Positions 8,166-15,862 of a stretch of 64,000 nucleotides of DNA are shown here, one piece after another (the stretch's first letter is position 1; each line of letters opens with the position of its first letter). The translations under genes were made by a program, and so were the position numbers. The notes beneath the pieces were generated by a model, which was given only the letters and a program-made list of their open reading frames with translations, did no database searches and was not told where the DNA came from. The stretch is taken from the NCBI GenBank assembly GCA_030434245.1, contig JAUISX010000005.1:1-64000 (forward strand), written 5' to 3'. The DNA comes from Porphyromonadaceae bacterium W3.11. GTDB taxonomy: Bacteria > Bacteroidota > Bacteroidia > Bacteroidales > Porphyromonadaceae.

Positions 8166-8557
8166 TTCGTTCGCCGCTCGACCACCACCAGAGAGGCACC
8201 CGAATAATATTATAAATGTACGTGTGCGTCACAATCAAATGAGCCGTTTCGTTTTTCATCCTCTCCATTTTCTATACAACATAGAGAGCCATTTCGTTTT
8301 GTCTTTGAGAGCCGTTTCGTTTCGGCGATTATAAATTCAAGAATAAACACAGCTACATTACACGTTTTTTTTATTTTTCAAGTAGTATTATTTCAATAAT
8401 CGATAAGAGTGTCGCTTTTCTAAAGCTAAATCTTTTTCGAAATTCTAAAGATGAATTATTTTTACTAACTACAGGTGATTTTAAGACTCTCTTCCATACT
8501 CTATTCTTAATTCTAAATAAATTATTGTTTGCTATTGGCGGTATTGAAGAATTTTAT
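8166..8557. other. Non-coding gap at the prophage/host junction
   Basis: About 390 bases without a credible gene. The first third carries three copies of a 14-bp direct repeat (listed separately). The rest is AT-rich and featureless until the promoter of tRNA-Pro. The prophage right attachment site probably lies here, but no matching left site is available in the window. Confidence 0.5.
8241..8322 (+). repeat. Three 14-bp direct repeats, GAGCC(G/A)TTTCGTTT
   Basis: Copies at 8241-8254, 8286-8299 and 8309-8322 differ only at the sixth base. Spacings are 45 and 23 bases. Short direct repeats next to a prophage end are often arm-type integrase or excisionase sites or repressor operators. Which of these applies, if any, is not shown. 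Confidence 0.6.
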
Positions 8558-8565
8558 TACCTTTG
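8534..8565 (+). promoter_or_regulatory. Promoter of the tRNA-Pro/tRNA-Arg unit
   Basis: ATTG (8534-8537), a 20-base spacer and TACCTTTG (8558-8565) match the Bacteroidetes TTTG/TAnnTTTG promoter. The expected start is a few bases before the mature tRNA at 8577. Confidence 0.6.
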
Positions 8566-8576
8566 CAGACACAATT

Positions 8577-8652
8577 CGGGATGTAGCTCAGTCCGGTTTA
8601 GAGTGCGCGTCTGGGGGGCGTGAGGTCGCTGGTTCGAATCCAGTCATCCCGA
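8577..8652 (+). tRNA. tRNA-Pro (anticodon GGG)
   Basis: Complete 76-nt cloverleaf: acceptor CGGGATG pairs with CATCCCG, D stem GCTC, T loop TTCGAAT, and anticodon loop CTGGGGG placing GGG at the anticodon. The discriminator is A. The CCA end is not encoded, so it must be added after transcription. Confidence 0.95.
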
Positions 8653-8695
8653 CGTTCATTAAATGAGACTTTGAGCGTTGCGAAAGATAAATAAT

Positions 8696-8769
8696 GGTCG
8701 GGTAGCTCAGCTGGATAGAGCAACAGCCTTCTAAGCTGTGGGTCCTGGGTTCGAATCCCAGCTCGATCA
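8696..8769 (+). tRNA. tRNA-Arg (anticodon TCT)
   Basis: A 74-nt cloverleaf: acceptor GGTCGGG pairs with CTCGATC using two G-U pairs; anticodon stem ACAGC/GCTGT closes the loop CTTCTAA with anticodon TCT, which reads AGA/AGG. No CCA is encoded. It follows tRNA-Pro by 43 bases and is probably co-transcribed with it. Confidence 0.95.
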
Positions 8770-8808
8770 CTAATACAAGTTGATCATAATATGGTTTTTT
8801 TTGTAAGG

Positions 8809-8844
8809 AGCAGAGTTGGGGTTATTCCTGACTCTGCTTTTTTT
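8809..8844 (+). terminator. Terminator of the tRNA-Pro/tRNA-Arg unit
   Basis: Perfect 8-bp stem (8809-8816 with 8831-8838, arm AGCAGAGT) followed by seven T's, 40 bases after tRNA-Arg. Confidence 0.9.
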
Positions 8845-9071
8845 GTATGTAGTTATGAGTATCCAATTGTATGTACGATACATATAGAAATATAAACTCA
8901 CCATATTATGATGAGTAGAAACAATGCCCAACTTATATGAAGATAAATTCATAATTATTGGCTATATTTGCGAACTAAAGCACATATATTATTTATATTA
9001 ATAATGTATTGTGTCTTTACGGTCATATTTAGAATAAAAAATAAATAGAAATATATTAATAACACTAACAG
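8845..9071 (+). promoter_or_regulatory. secDF upstream region with candidate -7 box
   Basis: AT-rich, non-coding. TATATTTG at 8963-8970 fits the TAnnTTTG box and would give a leader of about 95 bases for secDF. No TTTG is present at the right spacing upstream, so the promoter call is tentative. No other element was seen. Confidence 0.4.
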
Positions 9072-12000
9072 ATGCAAAACAAAGGTTTAGTAAAAGGAAT
9101 TGCTATAGCCCTTACGATTATTTGTGCGTTTTATCTCTCGTTTACATTTGTATCGGGACATTACACACGAAAAGCTAAGGAGTATGCTAATGGAGATGTG
9201 AATAAGGAGATTCGTTATCTTGACTCTCTTTCTGCCAAGAAAGTGTGGATGAATTATTCACTAAAGGAAGTGAGAGAGAATGAGATAGGCCTAGGTCTCG
9301 ACCTCAAAGGTGGTATGACTGTAATTCTTGAACTCAATGCAGCAGATGTCCTTGAGACTTTATCAGGAAATAGTCAAGATCCTGTATTTAGAGCTGCACT
9401 TGAGTCTGCGGATGCCAAGCAAGAGCGTTCTCAGAAGGATTTCATTAGTCTGTTTATTGACGAATTCCACGAGAAGGATCCTGGAGCAAGACTTTCAGCC
9501 GTTTTTGGAACATTAGAACTTAAGGATAGGATCAATTCCAGCAGTACTGATGCTGAAGTTGAAGCTGTTCTTCGTTCTGAGCTAAAAGAAGCTATTGATA
9601 GTTCACATAAAGTTCTCCGTACTCGTATAGACCGTTTTGGTGTAGTTGCTCCTAATATCCAAAGACTAGAGGGCAGTAACCGTATCTTGGTAGAGCTTCC
9701 AGGTATTACTGAGCCTGAGCGTGTTCGTAAGTTGCTCCAAGGAAGTGCTAATCTTGAATTCTGGGAGTGCTATTTGCTTCCTGAGATTTGGGCTGAGCTT
9801 GAAAAGGCTGATGAGTTATTAGCAGAGCTCCAGTCACATAGAGATGCCAATGTTACAGAGCAAACACAGCCTGTAGAAGGTGTTGAAGATGGGATGAAGG
9901 ATGAGTCAGCAGTAGAAAATGCTAATGAGACCACTACTGAGCAAAGTGATTTAGATGCTCTTAAGGAAAAAATGACTGAAGAGGCTACCACTGCTGATGA
10001 TGTAGCTAAGGCTACAACTGTTGATACTCAATCACATCCATTGTTCTCTAAGCTGATGCCAAATATAGCACAGGGACAAGTTATTTCTTCGGCTATTGTT
10101 GGTATGGCGAGAGCTACAGATATGGCTGCTATTGACTCTATGCTTAATCTTCCACGAGTGAAAGAGATTTTACCACGTAACCTTCAATTGAAATGGAGTG
10201 TCAAGGAAATCGAAGAAGGGGCTAAGGTATATCAGCTGTTTGCTATCAAATCTACTCGTAGAGATGGCAGAGCTGCCTTGTCTGGTGACGTTGTTACTAC
10301 AGCAGAGAGTGTTATTCAGAACTCACATGGTCGTCAAGATCCAGGTGTTTCGATGAGGATGAATAGCGAAGGAACTCGTGAGTGGGCTAGGTTGACTAAG
10401 GAGAATGTGGGACGACCTATCGCTATCGTCCTTGATGATGTGGTTTACTCCGCTCCTAATGTTATCAATGAAATTCCTAATGGAGAATCTTCCATCACAG
10501 GTAATTTTACTATTGACGAGGCTAATGACTTAGCAAATACTCTTAAGTCAGGAAAAATGGCGGCATCTGTACGTATTGTACAAGAGGACGTTGTTGGACC
10601 ATCACTTGGTAAAGAAGCGATTCGTGCAGGTGTGATCTCTTTTGCCATAGCACTAGTTCTGTTGATGATCTACATGTGTGCTATGTACGGAATAATGCCA
10701 GGTCTTGTTGTGGACGTCGCGTTGTTACTTAACTTCTTCTTTACTCTTGGAATATTAGCTTCATTGCATGCGGTATTAACACTACCAGGTATTGCTGGTT
10801 TGGTATTGACTCTCGCTATGGCGGTAGATGCTAACGTTATTATCTTTGAGCGTGTCAAGGAAGAGTTGGCTGTTGGTAAGTCTATGATTCGAGCTATTGA
10901 GGATGGATACAAAAATGCATTCTCTGCGATCATCGACGCTAATATTACCTCTATCCTTACAGGTATTATCCTATACTATTTCGGTACTGGTCCTATTCGA
11001 GGATTTGCCACCACTCTGATTGTTGGTTTGATCTGTTCATTCCTAACAGCCGTATTCCTTACTCGTATCTTCTTTGAGAAGAAAGCCAAGAGTGGCAAGA
11101 TGGATAAGGTAACCTTTACTACATCATTGTCCAGGAACTTCTTGGCAAATACTAACGTGAACTTCGTTGGCAAGCGCAAGATGGGACTAGGCATTGCACT
11201 CCTGATTCTCTTGATAGGTGGTGTATCTCTTGGTACTATGGGTCTTAATTCAGGTATTGACTTTACTGGAGGTCGTAACTACGTTGTGAAGTTTGATCAT
11301 CCAGTCTCTACAGCTGAAGTCGCAGATCTATTGTCTGAGCCACTTGATGGTGCTGTGAACGTTATTACTATCTCTACATCAGATCAAGTGCGTATCTCTA
11401 CCAATCATAAGATTGACATTAATACCCCAGAAGTGGATCATGAGATTGAGTCCCTTATTTATGAAGGTTTGAAGCCAATGCTTGGTGATCAAGTAACTAT
11501 GGATCAATTTGTCCATCACTACATACAAAGCTCACAAAAAGTAGGTGCAAGTATGGCGGAAGATATTAAGACAGGAGCTGTTATTGCAGTGATCCTTTCA
11601 CTGATTGTGATGGCGTTATATATCTTGATTCGTTTCCGCGATGTTGCCTTCTCCGTAGGTGCTTTTGCTTCAGTAACCTTTACTGCACTTGCAATTATAG
11701 CTTTCTACGCTCTACTTTGGAAGATTATGCCATTCTCAATGGAGGTGGATCAGACATTTATTGCAGCCGTGCTGGCTATTATTGGTTACGCTATTAACGA
11801 TACTATTGTGGTCTTTGATAGGATTAGAGAAACCCTACGTATGTATCCTAATAGAGATCGATTCTCCATTTTCAATTATTCTCTTAATACTACACTGACA
11901 CGTACATTCAATACCTCTATCAGTACTATTTTGGTAATCTTGATTATCTTTATCTTTGGAGGAGCTAGCATCCGTAGCTTTACATTTGCGATGATGTTAG

Positions 12001-12128
12001 GTGTGATATTCGGTACTTATGCTACACTCTTTGTAGCTACTCCTATTGCTTATTATATTAATAATAAGAAGCATATTAAGGCAGGTGGCGAAGATGGTGA
12101 AAAACTAGCAAAAGAGAATAAAAACTAA
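9072..12128 (+). CDS. secDF: Protein translocase subunit SecDF (fused SecD and SecF)
   Basis: A 1018-residue polytopic inner-membrane protein that uses the proton gradient to help SecYEG/SecA release exported proteins into the periplasm. The SecD half begins with a membrane anchor (residues about 8-28) and the family motif Gly-Leu-Asp-Leu-Lys-Gly-Gly (about 75-81), followed by the large P1 domain and six membrane segments. The SecF half begins near 710 and carries Gly-Ile-Asp-Phe-Thr-Gly-Gly. Fusion of the two is normal in Bacteroidetes. An acidic Thr/Glu-rich insertion occupies about residues 250-324 within P1. SecA is also in this window, but in a separate unit. The gene stands alone with its own terminator. 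Confidence 0.97.
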   Translation: MQNKGLVKGIAIALTIICAFYLSFTFVSGHYTRKAKEYANGDVNKEIRYLDSLSAKKVWMNYSLKEVRENEIGLGLDLKGGMTVILELNAADVLETLSGNSQDPVFRAALESADAKQERSQKDFISLFIDEFHEKDPGARLSAVFGTLELKDRINSSSTDAEVEAVLRSELKEAIDSSHKVLRTRIDRFGVVAPNIQRLEGSNRILVELPGITEPERVRKLLQGSANLEFWECYLLPEIWAELEKADELLAELQSHRDANVTEQTQPVEGVEDGMKDESAVENANETTTEQSDLDALKEKMTEEATTADDVAKATTVDTQSHPLFSKLMPNIAQGQVISSAIVGMARATDMAAIDSMLNLPRVKEILPRNLQLKWSVKEIEEGAKVYQLFAIKSTRRDGRAALSGDVVTTAESVIQNSHGRQDPGVSMRMNSEGTREWARLTKENVGRPIAIVLDDVVYSAPNVINEIPNGESSITGNFTIDEANDLANTLKSGKMAASVRIVQEDVVGPSLGKEAIRAGVISFAIALVLLMIYMCAMYGIMPGLVVDVALLLNFFFTLGILASLHAVLTLPGIAGLVLTLAMAVDANVIIFERVKEELAVGKSMIRAIEDGYKNAFSAIIDANITSILTGIILYYFGTGPIRGFATTLIVGLICSFLTAVFLTRIFFEKKAKSGKMDKVTFTTSLSRNFLANTNVNFVGKRKMGLGIALLILLIGGVSLGTMGLNSGIDFTGGRNYVVKFDHPVSTAEVADLLSEPLDGAVNVITISTSDQVRISTNHKIDINTPEVDHEIESLIYEGLKPMLGDQVTMDQFVHHYIQSSQKVGASMAEDIKTGAVIAVILSLIVMALYILIRFRDVAFSVGAFASVTFTALAIIAFYALLWKIMPFSMEVDQTFIAAVLAIIGYAINDTIVVFDRIRETLRMYPNRDRFSIFNYSLNTTLTRTFNTSISTILVILIIFIFGGASIRSFTFAMMLGVIFGTYATLFVATPIAYYINNKKHIKAGGEDGEKLAKENKN

Positions 12129-12158
12129 GACCTCCTATTCTTTATAATATAATTCTTT

Positions 12159-12200
12159 AGCGAGGATGTATCCAGTGTGATGCATCCTCGCTTGTTTTGT
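12159..12200 (+). terminator. secDF terminator
   Basis: Perfect 10-bp stem (12159-12168 with 12183-12192, arm AGCGAGGATG) with a T-rich tail, 30 bases after the secDF stop codon. Confidence 0.9.
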
Positions 12201-12521
12201 TTATCACAGCTTCTTAGCAAAGAGACGGTTGTTTTTGATGTCTAAGATTTTTTGATATAACAACACGATGTCGTTACTGATACTTTCTAGGTCATTGATT
12301 TTATTGTGAGAGCGGAGCTAAATTGGTTGTCTGATATTAAGTTTTTTCCCCATTGTAAGCTATTTTAGGGGTGTGACTTAGTATCTTGATTCGAATTAGA
12401 ATAGATAGCACCATAATTAACTGCCATTTATGTATAAAAAGAGAGGTTTTGAATTGTAACCACAAGACGCTTTTTTTTAAGCTGAATTCTGACGACATTT
12501 TAGTTATATGAAAGAGAAATG

Positions 12522-12569
12522 CTTCCTATAGGGAGAACGATTTTTTCCTATAGGAAGAAGATTCCCTAT
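12522..12569. repeat. TTCCTATAGG repeat cluster forming an 11-bp inverted repeat
   Basis: CTTCCTATAGG at 12522-12532 is exactly complementary to CCTATAGGAAG at 12547-12557. The second copy contains the palindrome TTCCTATAGGAA (12545-12556). A third, degenerate copy TTCCCTAT is at 12562-12569. The first two copies start 22 bases apart. It could be a protein-binding site or a hairpin. No T-run follows the hairpin in the usual terminator position. Confidence 0.6.
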
Positions 12570-12789
12570 ATATATGAAGATTTTTTTCACTCTTCTTAGT
12601 CTTGTCTTCTTCTGAAAAAAGTTGACATAGTTGAGGTTTCTATTGCTGATTTACTTGACTCATGAGTTTGAGGATTTACTGAGTTAATTTACCGTACTAT
12701 TTTAGAGTCCTATTTTTGACCATTTAGACTGATTTTGCCTTAGGTGTCTTGTCTGCTAGAATGAAAAGAGAAAGTCCCAGTGTAATGAA

Positions 12790-12852
12790 TTGAAGGTACC
12801 GGTAAAATATTTTGAAGGTGCCGGTAGAATTGTTTGAGAGTAGCGGTAGGAT
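12790..12852 (+). repeat. Three tandem repeats with a 22-bp period
   Basis: Units start at 12790, 12812 and 12834. The first two share 17 of 19 bases (TTGAAGGTRCCGGTARAAT), and the third has drifted (TTGAGAGTAGCGGTAGGAT). The core GGTACCGG / GGTGCCGG / AGTAGCGG is partly palindromic. The period equals about two helical turns. Porphyromonas gingivalis is known to carry intergenic BrickBuilt elements made of tandem repeats of similar length; a relation is only a guess. Confidence 0.7.
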
Positions 12853-13026
12853 GAAAAGATTGTGCCCATGCTCGCGACCTATATTATGGTATTAAGTGTG
12901 ATGAATACTGAAAAGCGTAGTTAGGTACAGTTTTTCTTATCTCTATTTCCTTCTCCGTTCTCTATTTCGTAATATTTTGGGTAATTTTGAGGCTGAATAA
13001 GTGTGTAAGGATACGTACAGAATGTT

Positions 13027-13734
13027 ATGGAATTAGGAGAAGATAAAGATAATCTAACCCCGAAAAAGCAGACTAAAGCTTGGAAAGTAATACTTTTTAA
13101 TATTGCAGCTATGGTCGTTATTGGCTTGGTATTAATATGGATATCAATGCTGTTGCTAAAGTCCTATACCCGACATAATCAGGCCTTCAGAATGCCTGAT
13201 GTGACTGGTATGACTCAAGAAGAAGCTCAGAGAACATTGAGTAAGGAGAGTTTGATGATGGAGGTTACCGACTCCATATATAGTGAGCTGATGCCAGCAG
13301 GAGTGGTTTTAGAAACTACACCCAAGCCAGGCTCTATGATTAAGAAGAAACGTACTATTTATGTTATTGTAAATAACTCGCAGGTTAAGCAGTTGTCCGT
13401 ACCAGACGTTCACGAGATTTCTAGACGACAGGCAGAAGCCTTGCTAAGGGGTAGTGGGTTCATTAATGTTACGGTCAAGTACATTCCTGGTACTTTTCAT
13501 GATTTAGCTCTATATCTTAAGAATCCTAATGGTAGGATATTGACTGTAGGAGAAAAGGTTCCCTATAATATGGCACTCACACTAGAGGTGACTAGCTCTG
13601 ATATGATGGAGGAAGCGATACGTGATAGCTTGATTAGTGAGGGTGTAGAGGAGTCATTAATTCATAATGGACCAAAGGATACCCCAAATCAAAGTAACGA
13701 TAACCCTGACAATTCTGGAGAAGATTGGTTTTGA
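13027..13734 (+). CDS. Membrane-anchored PASTA-domain protein
   Basis: A 235-residue protein with a short cytoplasmic N-terminus, one membrane segment (about 20-45) and two periplasmic PASTA domains (about 56-119 and 120-192), each with the Val-Pro/Met-Pro-Asp-Val opening and a closing beta strand. The last 40 residues are acidic and disordered. PASTA domains bind peptidoglycan fragments or beta-lactam-like ligands in Ser/Thr kinases and PBPs. This protein has no kinase or PBP domain. It heads the operon with rluD-type synthase and ddl, an arrangement common in Bacteroidetes, which suggests a cell-wall role. Its stop lies just before the next gene's start. Confidence 0.85.
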   Translation: MELGEDKDNLTPKKQTKAWKVILFNIAAMVVIGLVLIWISMLLLKSYTRHNQAFRMPDVTGMTQEEAQRTLSKESLMMEVTDSIYSELMPAGVVLETTPKPGSMIKKKRTIYVIVNNSQVKQLSVPDVHEISRRQAEALLRGSGFINVTVKYIPGTFHDLALYLKNPNGRILTVGEKVPYNMALTLEVTSSDMMEEAIRDSLISEGVEESLIHNGPKDTPNQSNDNPDNSGEDWF

Positions 13735-13748
13735 GTGATATTGAACTG

Positions 13749-14849
13749 ATGTCCGATAGGGCGATTCATACAGAAGGTGATATAGACTTGGATCTTGAGG
13801 ATGGTGATGTAGAGGAGCAGAGGGAGCTTTTCGAACACTATTCAACTATCGTGGATAAGGGGCAGAGTCCGTTGCGAATAGATCGCTTCTTAGTGGATAA
13901 GATGCCTAAGGTTAGCCGGAATAGAATTCAATTAGCGGCAGAAGCGGGAGCTTTGTTTGTTAACGATAAGCCTGTTAAGTCTAATTATAAGGTTAAGCCT
14001 GGTGATGAAGTAGCTCTGAAGCTAGAGAGACCACCGTACGAATTGGAGATTATTCCTGAGGATATTCCCCTGAATATTGTCTATGAAGATGAGTACTTAC
14101 TTGTGGTGAATAAGCAGCCTGGTTTGGTAGTTCATCCTGGGCATGGTAATTATACGGGTACTCTGGTGAATGCGTTGGCATACCACTTGAGGGATAATAA
14201 AGCGTACGATGCTAATGATCCTAGGCTTGGACTAGTTCACCGAATAGATAAAGACACCAGCGGGTTACTACTCGTTGCCAAAGATCCAGAGGTGAGAACA
14301 GCCTTATCCAGACAATTCTTTCATAAGACGACGCGTCGTGAGTATCAAGCGTTGGTCTGGGGACGACTACCAGAGACCGCTGGTACCATTCGGAGTAACC
14401 TAGGACGTGACCCTAAGAATAGGATGCTGATGTATAACTTTCCATACCTTGGAGAGGAAGGTAAGCCAGCAGTGACCCATTATGAGGTGATTGAGGAATT
14501 GGCATACGTGAGTTTTGTGAAATGTAACTTAGAGACAGGACGTACTCATCAAATCAGGGCTCACATGATGTCTTTAGGCTCACCGATTTTTAATGACAAT
14601 CGGTATGGAGGTGATGAGATACGACGAGGAAATCGCTTTGCAACGTACAAAAAGTATATTCAAAACTGCTTTAAGCTCTGCCCAAGGCAGGCACTACATG
14701 CTAAGTCCTTAGGCTTTTATCATCCAGTGATGAAGAGAGAAATGGACTTTGACAGTCCACTGCCAGATGATATGAGTCAGTTATTGAATAAGTGGCGAGC
14801 CTATGTGGCCGCTGGTGATGTGACAGCGTCAGATGAAGTCGGTATTTGA
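13749..14849 (+). CDS. rluD: RluD-family 23S rRNA pseudouridine synthase
   Basis: A 366-residue protein with an acidic N-terminal extension, an S4 RNA-binding domain (about residues 40-95) and the RluA-type catalytic domain. The motif His-Arg-Ile-Asp-Lys-Asp-Thr-Ser-Gly, whose first Asp is the catalytic nucleophile, lies near residue 166; Gly-Arg-Thr-His-Gln-Ile-Arg-Ala-His follows later. RluD modifies uridines in helix 69 of 23S rRNA; exact sites here are inferred from family. ATG 13749 is chosen as start. A TTG at 13725 would overlap the PASTA gene. Gene order next to ddl is conserved in the phylum. Confidence 0.9.
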   Translation: MSDRAIHTEGDIDLDLEDGDVEEQRELFEHYSTIVDKGQSPLRIDRFLVDKMPKVSRNRIQLAAEAGALFVNDKPVKSNYKVKPGDEVALKLERPPYELEIIPEDIPLNIVYEDEYLLVVNKQPGLVVHPGHGNYTGTLVNALAYHLRDNKAYDANDPRLGLVHRIDKDTSGLLLVAKDPEVRTALSRQFFHKTTRREYQALVWGRLPETAGTIRSNLGRDPKNRMLMYNFPYLGEEGKPAVTHYEVIEELAYVSFVKCNLETGRTHQIRAHMMSLGSPIFNDNRYGGDEIRRGNRFATYKKYIQNCFKLCPRQALHAKSLGFYHPVMKREMDFDSPLPDDMSQLLNKWRAYVAAGDVTASDEVGI

Positions 14850-14859
14850 TAAGATAATT

Positions 14860-15846
14860 ATGAAGAAAGCACCAAAAATAGCCTTAATGGCAGGGGGATA
14901 TAGCAAAGAGTACGAAGTCTCACTTAAGAGTCAGGCTGGTATTCGTAGCTTTTTGGAGGGCAGCGAACTAGAGGTCTATGATTTGCTGATCACTAAAGAT
15001 AAGTGGGTCTTGCTCCTAGATGGAGTGGAGTATCCTATTGATCGTAATGACTTTAGTGTGAGCCTTCCTAATGGTCAGAGATTGACCTTTGACTACGTCT
15101 ATATGACCATTCATGGTACCCCAGGAGAAGATGGCTTAATGACGGGGTATCTAGATATGCTTGGTATCCCATACTCATGCTGTCCGACGGCTATAGGTGC
15201 GATGACGTTCAATAAGCATCTATGCAAACATTATCTGCATAGCTTAGGCATAAATATTGCACCTAGTATTTGTTTGCATAAGGGAGAGCACATTCGACCC
15301 ATCATATTAGCTGTTGAGCCTGGATTACCTGCATTTATTAAGCCAAATGTAGGGGGGAGTAGTGTAGCTACTAATAAAGTAATGGAGGTTAATGATATAT
15401 TACCTGCATTTGAAGCTGCTTTTGCAGAAGCCGATGAGGTGATGATGGAAGCATTGATTACCGGAACAGAAGTAACCTGTGGAGCCTTTGAAGATGGTGA
15501 TGGGTTGCACATCCTTCCAGTGACAGAAGTGGTCCCGAAGAATGAGTTTTTTGACTACGATGCCAAGTATAATGGTGCTGTAGAGGAGATTACTCCAGCC
15601 CGTATTAGTGAAAAGATGACTGCTGAGATTCAGCAACTGACACATGAGATATACGGTTATTTAGGAGCTAGGGGGATTATTCGAGTGGACTTTATCATTC
15701 AGAATGATGTGCCGGTATTACTAGAGGTTAATACCACACCTGGCATGACAGCAACGAGCTTTATCCCCCAGCAAGTGAGGGCTGATGGACGTAATATGCG
15801 AGACGTACTCGTTGGAATTATTAACTATCATCTCGGAAGAGATTAA
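14860..15846 (+). CDS. ddl: D-alanine--D-alanine ligase
   Basis: A 328-residue ATP-grasp enzyme that joins two D-alanines for peptidoglycan precursors in the cytoplasm. The N-terminus has the Gly-Gly-Tyr-Ser-Lys-Glu-Tyr-Glu-Val-Ser pattern, the middle has the Lys-Pro-Asn-x-Gly-Gly-Ser-Ser nucleotide-binding loop, and the C-terminus has the metal-binding Glu-Val-Asn-Thr-Thr-Pro-Gly-Met-Thr. ATG 14860 gives the usual family N-terminus, 11 bases after the previous stop; an in-frame ATG at 14833 would add nine residues and overlap the synthase gene. Length is normal for Ddl. Confidence 0.95.
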   Translation: MKKAPKIALMAGGYSKEYEVSLKSQAGIRSFLEGSELEVYDLLITKDKWVLLLDGVEYPIDRNDFSVSLPNGQRLTFDYVYMTIHGTPGEDGLMTGYLDMLGIPYSCCPTAIGAMTFNKHLCKHYLHSLGINIAPSICLHKGEHIRPIILAVEPGLPAFIKPNVGGSSVATNKVMEVNDILPAFEAAFAEADEVMMEALITGTEVTCGAFEDGDGLHILPVTEVVPKNEFFDYDAKYNGAVEEITPARISEKMTAEIQQLTHEIYGYLGARGIIRVDFIIQNDVPVLLEVNTTPGMTATSFIPQQVRADGRNMRDVLVGIINYHLGRD

Positions 15847-15862
15847 GAAAACTAGACGAATA

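Larger units (their letters stand above)
1..8166. mobile_element. Right part of an integrated prophage (left end outside window)
   Basis: The segment carries tail-assembly genes in phage order (tape-measure end, distal tail, large fibre protein), then a reverse-strand lipoprotein, a KilA-N protein and a small partner, ending at a strong terminator. The tail genes are clearly richer in GC than the host genes to the right. Host genes resume with tRNA-Pro near 8577. No integrase, endolysin, portal or terminase is in view, so they must lie to the left or be missing. The exact right boundary is not defined: no att duplication can be seen, and 8166 is simply the last base tied to a phage-like gene. 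Confidence 0.8.
12201..13026. other. Long non-coding gap with short repeats
   Basis: About 830 bases with no credible coding frame between secDF and the PASTA-protein operon. It holds the TTCCTATAGG repeat cluster and the 22-bp-period tandem repeats listed separately, and a possible -7 box TAATTTTG at 12982-12989 for the downstream operon. The rest is AT-rich without recognisable structure. Confidence 0.6.

Noticed and set aside
8577-8652. tRNA-Pro as prophage attachment site
   Set aside because: The prophage lies on the 5' side of the tRNA, while integration usually uses the 3' end; no duplicated tRNA fragment is seen.
8588-8770. 60-residue minus-strand frame with Gly-Phe-Glu-Pro-Ala-Thr-Ser
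   Set aside because: This is the well-known false protein produced by reading tRNA genes on the opposite strand; it covers tRNA-Pro and tRNA-Arg.
12790-12852. Possible CRISPR array
   Set aside because: Only three units with a 22-base period and no unique spacers of normal length; no cas genes nearby.
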